The notes below the pieces were generated by a model. That model did not search any database and had not been told where the DNA came from. It saw nothing but the letters and a program-made list of their open reading frames with translations. A stretch of 21,037 nucleotides of DNA from Vibrio sp. UBA2441 (GTDB lineage Bacteria > Pseudomonadota > Gammaproteobacteria > Enterobacterales > Vibrionaceae). This document shows, in pieces, positions 13,470 to 19,226 of the stretch (positions within the stretch are counted from its first letter, which is position 1; each line of letters starts with the position of its first letter). The DNA is taken from contig DDQN01000068.1 in the NCBI GenBank assembly GCA_002342685.1, positions 1 through 21,037 on the forward strand, read 5' to 3'. A program made the position numbers and the translations under genes.

Positions 13470-14882
13470 CTATTTAGAATCCCGGCTCCAAGATTGAATT
13501 TTTCTATAGATGGTCGATGGACTGACCCCTAAGGCATTGGCTGCTTTCGGGACATTTCCACCGCATGCATCGATAGCTTGCTCAATAGTCCTCCTTTCCA
13601 CTATCCATAGCGGACGAATATCTTGCTCTGAAAAGACTATTTTTTGTTCAGTTAAATTTCCTATATCCTTTGTTAAAGCAATTTTTGTGCTAGTTTGGAA
13701 AATTGGCGGCGGTAACATCGGTAAAGTTATCTCTTTGCCATGGTTTAATACCACTGCATTACGAAGAACATTTTGCAATTGACGCACATTTCCAGGCCAT
13801 TCGTATTCGATAAACCTTTCAATTACGTCTTTAGAGAACCGAGTAAAGTCTTTGTCTTCTTCTAAAGACATGAACCCCAGCAATGAATAAGCGATTTCGA
13901 CCACATCTTCGTCCCGCTCTCTTAAAGGCGGCAGATGCAGAGGGATAACATACAATCGATAGTACAAATCTTCACGAAAACGCCCTTCTTCAACTTCTTT
14001 CCACGGGTCACGGTTAGTCGCACAAACAAAACGAACATTCACACTTTTCATTTTGGAAGAACCCACTTTTTGAAAAGTACCCGTTTGAATAAACCGTAAT
14101 AGTTTAGTCTGTAAATCAAGGTCCATTTCACAGAGTTCATCGAGGAAAAGAGTTCCGCCATCAGCGAGTTCAGCAGCACCTTGCCTCTCGGTTGCAGCCC
14201 CCGTAAAAGCACCTTTCATGTGACCAAACAATTCACTTTCAATTAAGTCTTTTGGAATGGCCGCGCAATTTATGGCGATAAATGGCTTATCACGTCTTTT
14301 ACTTGCTGCATGTATGGCTTCTGCACACACTTCTTTACCGGTGCCACTTTCTCCAGTGATAAAAATACTGGCTTTACTGCTCGCCGCAGAGTCGATAGTT
14401 TTGTAAACCGATTGCATTGTCTGGCTACTACCAATAAACCCTTGATACACATTAGATTCTTTTGGCGCAGTAACATCAGCGGTTTTTCTTTTTTCTGCTC
14501 GCCGAATTGCATTGTTGACAGTAACTCTCAATCGATCGGCTTCACAAGGTTTAATAAGAAAGTCCTGCGCGCCATATCTCATCGCATCAACAGCCGTATC
14601 AATAGAACCATGCGCGGTCATAAATATTATAGGGACATCTGGGTACGCATCTTTTGCAGAGTGGAGTACATCCATTCCCGTCATATCCGGTAAGCGTAAA
14701 TCGAGTAAGATAAGATCTGGGGTCTTATGAGTCAGGCTTTCTAAGGCCTCCTTTCCCGTGCCAACAATGGAAATATCCAATCCCAGAGGAGACAGAAAAG
14801 ATCGATAAAGTGCAGCAACAGATGCGGTATCTTCCACCATCAACAAATATTTTGATTTTGGAACAAACGTCGAATTATTCAT
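13470..14882 (-). CDS. luxO: Quorum-sensing sigma-54-dependent response regulator LuxO
   Basis: A 470-residue NtrC-type activator. The receiver domain (about residues 12-130) has the phospho-acceptor Asp61 in LLLDLRLPDMTG and the FMTAHGS and KPCEADRL motifs. The AAA+ domain (about 150-385) has Walker A GESGTGKE, the sigma-54 contact loop GAFTGA, Walker B GGTLFLDE and the arginine-finger region FREDLYYRL. A Fis-type helix-turn-helix near the C-terminus ends NVPKAANALGVSPSTIYRKI. LuxO-P with sigma-54 activates qrr small-RNA genes at low cell density. I kept the ATG at 14882; the internal ATG at residue 15 (14840) matches the V. harveyi-style annotation but has no ribosome-binding sequence. Confidence 0.97.
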   Translation of the reverse strand: MNNSTFVPKSKYLLMVEDTASVAALYRSFLSPLGLDISIVGTGKEALESLTHKTPDLILLDLRLPDMTGMDVLHSAKDAYPDVPIIFMTAHGSIDTAVDAMRYGAQDFLIKPCEADRLRVTVNNAIRRAEKRKTADVTAPKESNVYQGFIGSSQTMQSVYKTIDSAASSKASIFITGESGTGKEVCAEAIHAASKRRDKPFIAINCAAIPKDLIESELFGHMKGAFTGAATERQGAAELADGGTLFLDELCEMDLDLQTKLLRFIQTGTFQKVGSSKMKSVNVRFVCATNRDPWKEVEEGRFREDLYYRLYVIPLHLPPLRERDEDVVEIAYSLLGFMSLEEDKDFTRFSKDVIERFIEYEWPGNVRQLQNVLRNAVVLNHGKEITLPMLPPPIFQTSTKIALTKDIGNLTEQKIVFSEQDIRPLWIVERRTIEQAIDACGGNVPKAANALGVSPSTIYRKIQSWSRDSK

Positions 14883-14925
14883 AACCTAGCCGTAGTGTTA
14901 GTCTTGAGACGGAGAAATTATTTTC

Positions 14926-14954
14926 ATTATATCGTCTCGCTTTATTGCATATTG
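14926..14954 (-). promoter_or_regulatory. Candidate luxO promoter
   Basis: On the - strand a perfect -10 TATAAT (14931-14926) lies 44 bases before the luxO ATG. The -35 position at 17-bp spacing (CAATAT, 14954-14949) is poor and falls inside a LuxO box. Confidence 0.55.
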
Positions 14955-14957
14955 CTA
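14945..14957. promoter_or_regulatory. LuxO box (one mismatch), overlapping the luxO -35
   Basis: TTGCA-TAT-TGCTA differs at one base from the LuxO consensus TTGCA-N3-TGCAA. It lies about 95 bp upstream of the qrr1 -24 element and covers the inferred -35 of luxO. Confidence 0.7.
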
Positions 14958-14975
14958 ATATGATTGCATCACGCA

Positions 14976-14988
14976 TTGCAAAATGCAA
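14976..14988. promoter_or_regulatory. LuxO box (perfect)
   Basis: TTGCA-AAA-TGCAA is a perfect match to the LuxO palindrome. It is placed about 65-80 bp upstream of the qrr1 start, an enhancer position for a sigma-54 activator. Confidence 0.85.
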
Positions 14989-15039
14989 ATTACGTGACTA
15001 ATAATCAGCCATAACCATATTATTTCAAAGACAATTTAT

Positions 15040-15055
15040 TGGCACGCATCCTGCT
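15040..15055 (+). promoter_or_regulatory. Sigma-54 promoter of qrr1
   Basis: TGGCAC-GCATC-CTGCT fits the -24/-12 consensus. Counting from the GG (-24 at 15042) and the GC (-12 at 15054) puts +1 exactly at 15066, the first base of the small RNA. Confidence 0.9.
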
Positions 15056-15065
15056 ATATTACTAA

Positions 15066-15161
15066 TGACCTTCGGGTCACCTAGCCAACTGACGTTGTTA
15101 GTGGATAAGATGTCCACAAAATGAAGCCAACCGGACCTAATTTCCAGTTGGCTATTTTTTT
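15066..15161 (+). ncRNA. qrr1: Quorum regulatory small RNA Qrr1
   Basis: A 96-nt RNA gene in the position where vibrios carry qrr1, divergent from luxO. It begins with a TGACC-TTCG-GGTCA hairpin. The highly conserved Qrr core follows (CTAGCCAACTGACGTTGTTAGTG, given here as two parts: CTAGCCAACTGACG and TTGTTAGTG), which pairs with target mRNAs such as the luxR/hapR-type transcript. A third hairpin GTGGA-taagatg-TCCAC, an A-rich linker (15117-15125) and a terminator hairpin with seven T complete the fold. Hfq dependence is family knowledge. The third hairpin appears to be the least conserved part. Confidence 0.93.
15125..15161 (+). terminator. Intrinsic terminator of qrr1
   Basis: AGCCAAC (15125-15131) pairs with GTTGGCT (15147-15153), extended inward by GG/CC, and is followed by ATTTTTTT. 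On the - strand, facing uvrB, the hairpin has no good U-run (TTCATTTTG), so it would be a weak terminator for uvrB. Confidence 0.88.
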
Positions 15162-15185
15162 GTCTTAAAGCAAATGAGCGCTTTA

Positions 15186-17216
15186 CTAACTGTTAGTAAT
15201 AAATTGCTTTCGTAATACCTCAATTTGATCTCTTTTGCTCGCGGCAAGCTCAAACTCCAGATCTTGTGCATGTTGATACATTTCTGCTTCGAGTTTTAAG
15301 ATCTCTTTTTCCAGCTCCTGTGGTGTTTTTACCTCATAGCTTTGTGAAGGCTCTGCTACTTTAGACAGTGGAACCTGTTTAGAAACGCGTTGATTACGTG
15401 ATTTGGCAATATCACCAATCTCCATAATATCTTTTATGTTTCGTTTCAGGGCAGTCGGCTCTATACCTTCACGTTCATTATGTGCTTTTTGTTTCTCTCT
15501 GCGGCGGTCTGTCTCATCAATCGCTTTTTTCATCGACTTGGTGATCTTATTCCCGTAGAGAATAGCCTTACCCTCAAGGTTACGCGCGGCACGACCTATC
15601 GTCTGAATAAGCGAACGTTCCGAACGCAAAAATCCTTCTTTATCCGCATCTAAGATCGCCACCAAAGAAACTTCTGGCATATCTAAACCTTCGCGGAGTA
15701 AGTTAATACCAACTAACACATCAAACTCACCCAGTCTAAGATCTCGTATAATCTCTACTCGCTCTACTGTATCGATATCTGAATGCAGGTACCTTACTTT
15801 TACACCATGCTCGTGCAGGTACTCAGTTAGGTCTTCCGCCATCCGTTTGGTCAACGTCGTTACCAAAACTCGTTCTTCTTTCGCCGAACGAATACGAATC
15901 TCCGAGAGCAAATCGTCTACCTGCGTTTCTACAGGCCGAACCTCCAATACAGGATCAAGTAATCCCGTTGGACGGACCACCTGATCGGCAATATCATTAT
16001 CTGACTTTTCTAATTCGTAATTGCCCGGGGTTGCAGAAACAAAAATCGTCTGAGGAGAAATCGCTTCAAATTCATCGAATTTTAACGGCCTGTTATCTAG
16101 AGCCGACGGTAACCTAAAACCAAATTCAACTAAGGTCTCCTTTCGAGAACGATCACCTTTATACATAGCCCCTATCTGAGACACCGTAACATGCGACTCA
16201 TCAATAATTAGCAATCCATCAGATGGCAAATAATCGAATAACGTGGGTGGCGGCTCCCCTTCAGTTCGGCCACTTAGGTAACGTGAATAGTTTTCTATTC
16301 CTGAGCAGAAACCTAGTTCATTCATCATCTCAATATCAAACTGGGTCCGTTGACTAATTCGTTGCTCTTCAAGCAACTTATTATTTTCTTTTAGGTAAGT
16401 TTGCCGATCACGCAGTTCTTCTTTAATATTTTCAACCGCTTCTAAAACACGCTCTCTTGGAGTGACATAGTGTGTCTTTGGATATATCGTAAATCTTGGA
16501 ATATCTTTGTGAGTAATAGCCCCTGTTAACGGGTCAAACAAACTTATACGTTCAATTTCATCATCGAATAACTCAATTCGAACCGCTTCCATATCAGATT
16601 CGGCAGGAAATACGTCGATCACTTCTCCTCGAACTCGAAAATGCCCTCTTTCAAACGAAACGTCATTTCGACTGTATTGCAGCTCAGCCAATCGTCGCAA
16701 AATGTCTCTTTGATTAATGAAATCTCCACGACGAACGTGAAGCATCATTTTTAAGTACGAGTCTGGATCACCCAAACCATATATAGCAGAGACCGACGCA
16801 ACGATAATGGCATCCTTGCGTTCCAACAACGCCTTCGTTGCTGATAATCGCATCTGTTCAATATGAGAATTTACTGAAGCATCTTTTTCAATAAACGTAT
16901 CTGTTGTTGGAACATACGCTTCCGGCTGATAGTAATCATAATAAGAGACGAAATACTCAACAGCATTATTTGGGAAAAAGCCCTTCATCTCACCATATAA
17001 CTGAGCAGCCAGTGTTTTGTTAGGTGCTAACAAAATGGCAGGTCGTTTCGACTGAGCAATAACATTCGCAAGAGTGAAGGTTTTTCCTGAGCCAGTGACA
17101 CCAAGCAAGGTTTGGTGGGCCAATCCCGCATCAAGTCCTTCAAGTAGCTGTGCAATAGCCGCAGGTTGATCACCTGAAGGTTGATAATCAGAAACTAATT
17201 CGAATTCTTTACTCAT
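15186..17216 (-). CDS. uvrB: Excinuclease ABC subunit UvrB
   Basis: A 676-residue helicase-like subunit of nucleotide excision repair. It receives damage from UvrA, verifies it, and recruits UvrC. Walker A GVTGSGKT is at residues 39-46. The beta-hairpin that inserts between strands includes YFVSYYDYYQPEAYVP. The DESH box and the SATPGNYELE and GRAARN helicase motifs follow, and a C-terminal UVR domain (ELEKEILKLEAEMYQHAQDLEFE) binds UvrC. The frame is open to 17234, but the ATG at 17216 gives MSKEFEL, matching E. coli UvrB. No ribosome-binding sequence is evident at either start. I see no LexA box just upstream. Confidence 0.97.
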   Translation of the reverse strand: MSKEFELVSDYQPSGDQPAAIAQLLEGLDAGLAHQTLLGVTGSGKTFTLANVIAQSKRPAILLAPNKTLAAQLYGEMKGFFPNNAVEYFVSYYDYYQPEAYVPTTDTFIEKDASVNSHIEQMRLSATKALLERKDAIIVASVSAIYGLGDPDSYLKMMLHVRRGDFINQRDILRRLAELQYSRNDVSFERGHFRVRGEVIDVFPAESDMEAVRIELFDDEIERISLFDPLTGAITHKDIPRFTIYPKTHYVTPRERVLEAVENIKEELRDRQTYLKENNKLLEEQRISQRTQFDIEMMNELGFCSGIENYSRYLSGRTEGEPPPTLFDYLPSDGLLIIDESHVTVSQIGAMYKGDRSRKETLVEFGFRLPSALDNRPLKFDEFEAISPQTIFVSATPGNYELEKSDNDIADQVVRPTGLLDPVLEVRPVETQVDDLLSEIRIRSAKEERVLVTTLTKRMAEDLTEYLHEHGVKVRYLHSDIDTVERVEIIRDLRLGEFDVLVGINLLREGLDMPEVSLVAILDADKEGFLRSERSLIQTIGRAARNLEGKAILYGNKITKSMKKAIDETDRRREKQKAHNEREGIEPTALKRNIKDIMEIGDIAKSRNQRVSKQVPLSKVAEPSQSYEVKTPQELEKEILKLEAEMYQHAQDLEFELAASKRDQIEVLRKQFITNS

Positions 17217-17249
17217 GGAAATCACATTTACCAATAAAGAGGGTGAGAT

Positions 17250-17279
17250 ATTGTCTTTCTTACTGTCGGTTTAGGTCAA
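17250..17279 (-). promoter_or_regulatory. Candidate uvrB promoter
   Basis: On the - strand TTGACC (17279-17274) and GACAAT (17255-17250) are separated by 18 bp, giving a start about 27 bases before the ATG. Spacing and -10 are imperfect. Confidence 0.35.
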
Positions 17280-17635
17280 CCGTTATCTTTTATATATTCG
17301 TTTGATAATCGTGATTGATAAAAAAGTGCCTTTTAGAATGTTTAGGTATAAAGAGCAAAAAGGCCAAATACCTTGTGGCTTCTTGATTTTTTTTTTGATA
17401 GAGTACGAGGCCCCTTATCTCCAAGCCACTACTTTAACCAAAATTTAATCCACGTGTTTTCCCCAGTTTGGTGCATTTTCTGCACAATCCTACAAATCTC
17501 AAAAGTTAATCACAACAAGATAAAAATATAAAAACTTATAAAAACGCTTATTTAACAAGCAATTATTCAAGAAATAAATTAGTGCATCCACTCTATAATT
17601 ATTGCCTTTTTTTTTGTTAAAGTTTAATCAACATA
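17280..17635. other. AT-rich non-coding spacer
   Basis: No open frame or RNA gene is recognised. The one structured spot is a short stem, AGGCCA (17361-17366) with TGGCTT (17376-17381), followed after five bases by ten T (17387-17396). It resembles a weak + strand terminator with no gene in front of it. A second run of nine T (17607-17615) has no good hairpin next to it. Confidence 0.5.
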
Positions 17636-17660
17636 GTTATCCACAAAATTGGTGGATAAC
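17636..17660. promoter_or_regulatory. Inverted pair of DnaA-box-like 9-mers
   Basis: GTTATCCAC (17636-17644) and GTGGATAAC (17652-17660) are perfect inverted repeats around a 7-nt centre. Read as DnaA boxes, TTATCCACA (17637-17645) matches the consensus exactly and GGTGGATAA (17651-17659) matches eight of nine in reverse. There is no T-run after it, so it is not a terminator. Binding by DnaA is inferred only. Confidence 0.45.
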
Positions 17661-17670
17661 TAGTTAGACC
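17658..17670 (+). repeat. Direct repeat AACTAGTTAGACC, copy 1
   Basis: Thirteen bases identical to 17782-17794, 124 bp downstream. This copy overlaps the right end of the DnaA-box-like pair and has no tRNA after it. Confidence 0.7.
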
Positions 17671-17745
17671 CTTTTAATCTCGCGGCGTGCAGAAAAATCA
17701 ATTAATTTATTATGATTTTTTTTATTATTTCTTCCATTACTACTA

Positions 17746-17774
17746 TTGACAGTAATCCCTCCTGTAGCTAACAT
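17746..17774 (+). promoter_or_regulatory. Promoter of tRNA-Asn
   Basis: A perfect -35 TTGACA (17746-17751), a 17-bp spacer, and -10 TAACAT (17769-17774) are followed by the GC-rich TCGCACC, the kind of discriminator seen at stringently controlled stable-RNA promoters. Confidence 0.75.
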
Positions 17775-17781
17775 TCGCACC

Positions 17782-17794
17782 AACTAGTTAGACC
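17782..17794 (+). repeat. Direct repeat AACTAGTTAGACC, copy 2
   Basis: Identical to 17658-17670. This copy lies in the transcribed leader just before the mature tRNA-Asn. Confidence 0.7.
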
Positions 17795-17797
17795 AAT

Positions 17798-17873
17798 TCC
17801 CCCTTAGTTCAGTTGGTAGAACGGCGGACTGTTAATCCGTATGTCGCAAGTTCAAGTCTTGCAGGGGGAGCCA
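17798..17873 (+). tRNA. tRNA-Asn (anticodon GTT)
   Basis: A 76-nt tRNA with acceptor stem TCCCCCT/AGGGGGA and an encoded GCCA end. The D arm is AGTTCAGTTGGTAGAAC, the anticodon loop CTGTTAA gives GTT, and the T loop is GTTCAAGTC. It closely resembles enterobacterial tRNA-Asn. It has its own promoter and terminator, so it is a single-gene unit. Confidence 0.97.
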
Positions 17874-17881
17874 AATTCCAG

Positions 17882-17911
17882 AAAAAGCCATCTCAATAGA
17901 GATGGCTTTTT
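17882..17911 (+). terminator. Intrinsic terminator of tRNA-Asn
   Basis: GCCATCTC-aata-GAGATGGC flanked by five A and five T, nine bases after the CCA end. Confidence 0.93.
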
Positions 17912-17949
17912 CGTTTTTCGCCTATAGGCTCTGACTTTGCCTACATTTC

Positions 17950-17978
17950 TTAGCAAAAATTTAGCATATAGTTAATAT
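17950..17978 (+). promoter_or_regulatory. Candidate rsx operon promoter
   Basis: TTAGCA (17950-17955) and TAATAT (17973-17978) are 17 bp apart, each matching four of six consensus bases. It lies 78 bp before rsxA, after the tRNA-Asn terminator. Confidence 0.4.
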
Positions 17979-18055
17979 CCTTACCGATCTCTGGTTGTTA
18001 TTAGGCGATCAAAACGAGATAATATCATCCTCTTGGTTCCCTTATACGTATCACC

Positions 18056-18637
18056 ATGACTGATTATTTACTGTTGTTAGTTGGCACTGTGCTGGTTAAC
18101 AACTTTGTTCTTGTGAAATTTTTAGGCTTATGTCCATTTATGGGAGTCTCCAAAAAATTGGAGACTGCTATTGGTATGGGCTTAGCGACAACTTTTGTAC
18201 TCACACTCGCTTCTGTATGTGCGTATCTGGTTGAAACGTACATTCTTGCTCCTCTCGGAATTGAATACCTTCGAACCATGAGTTTTATCTTGGTAATCGC
18301 CTTTGTGGTTCAATTTACCGAGATGTTAGTTCACAAAACCAGCCCTACTCTCTATCGACTACTGGGGATATTTTTGCCTCTAATTACGACTAACTGCGCG
18401 GTATTAGGGGTGGCGTTATTAAATATCAACGAAAACCATAATTTTATCGAATCCATTATTTATGGATTTGGTGCTGCCGTCGGTTTTTCCTTGGTACTTA
18501 TTTTATTCGCATCAATGCGTGAACGCATTGCCGCGGCGGACGTGCCTGCTCCATTCCGAGGTGCATCTATTGCGATGATAACTGCTGGGCTCATGTCTCT
18601 GGCATTCATGGGCTTCACTGGGTTGGTGAAGCTGTAA
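18056..18637 (+). CDS. rsxA: Electron transport complex subunit RsxA (RnfA)
   Basis: A 193-residue inner-membrane protein with about six transmembrane helices, nearly superimposable on E. coli RsxA from MTDYLLLLVGTVLVNNFVLVKFLGLCPFMG to FMGFTGLVKL. Core motifs include LLGIFLPLITTNCAVLGVALLN and RERIAAADVPAPFRG. RsxA and RsxE form the homologous membrane pair of the Rnf/Rsx complex, which couples electron flow between NADH and ferredoxin-type carriers to ion movement; in E. coli Rsx helps keep SoxR reduced. There is no clear ribosome-binding sequence before the ATG. The stop overlaps the rsxB start (TAATG). Confidence 0.97.
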   Translation: MTDYLLLLVGTVLVNNFVLVKFLGLCPFMGVSKKLETAIGMGLATTFVLTLASVCAYLVETYILAPLGIEYLRTMSFILVIAFVVQFTEMLVHKTSPTLYRLLGIFLPLITTNCAVLGVALLNINENHNFIESIIYGFGAAVGFSLVLILFASMRERIAAADVPAPFRGASIAMITAGLMSLAFMGFTGLVKL

Positions 18638-19218
18638 TGAATGCTATTTTAATCGCTATTGTTGCTATCGCCATACTTGCTGCTATTTTTGGTGCATTTC
18701 TAGGTTTTGCTTCCGTTCGCTTCAAAGTTGAAGCAGACCCAATCGTAGAAAAAATCGATGCAGTATTGCCTCAAACACAGTGTGGGCAGTGTGGTTATCC
18801 TGGTTGTCGCCCTTATGCTGAAGCCATTGCCAACGGAGACGATATAACAAAATGCACACCGGGTGGACAGGCAGCAATTGAAAAAATTGCCGACCTTATG
18901 GGTATTGATGCTGACGAGCTTACCAGCACAGATGAAGAGCCAATAAAAACCGTTGCATTTATTCATGAAGATATGTGCATTGGGTGCACAAAATGTATTC
19001 AGGCATGCCCCGTCGACGCTATCGTTGGCGGTACTAAAGCACTACACACGGTAATCCAGCAAGAATGTACAGGCTGCGATCTTTGTGTGGCTCCTTGCCC
19101 AACTGACTGTATAGAAATGATACCCGTTGAAACCACTGTTGCATCGTGGAAATGGAAATTAGAGACCATTCCAGTGGTAGACATTACCGCTCAAGAAAAT
19201 CAAGAAACCATGAAGTAA
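18637..19218 (+). CDS. rsxB: Electron transport complex iron-sulfur subunit RsxB (RnfB)
   Basis: A 193-residue ferredoxin-like subunit anchored by an N-terminal hydrophobic helix (about residues 2-26). A first [4Fe-4S] domain has CGQCGYPGC (Cys49, 52, 57) and a fourth cysteine in TKCTPGG. Two ferredoxin motifs follow, CIGCTKCIQACP and CTGCDLCVAPCP. It passes electrons between RsxC and the membrane subunits. The start codon overlaps the rsxA stop by one base. Eight bases separate its stop from rsxC. Confidence 0.97.
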   Translation: MNAILIAIVAIAILAAIFGAFLGFASVRFKVEADPIVEKIDAVLPQTQCGQCGYPGCRPYAEAIANGDDITKCTPGGQAAIEKIADLMGIDADELTSTDEEPIKTVAFIHEDMCIGCTKCIQACPVDAIVGGTKALHTVIQQECTGCDLCVAPCPTDCIEMIPVETTVASWKWKLETIPVVDITAQENQETMK

Positions 19219-19226
19219 GGATTGAT

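Noticed and set aside
14310..14730. + strand frames of 72 to 127 codons inside luxO
   Set aside because: They are antisense shadows of a clearly conserved gene, without plausible starts or domain signals.
17250..17280. LexA box before uvrB
   Set aside because: Only one half (ACAG) is present; the other half does not match at the required spacing.
17581..17615. Terminator formed by AGTG/CACT and the run of nine T
   Set aside because: The stem is only four base pairs and lies 14 bases from the T-run.
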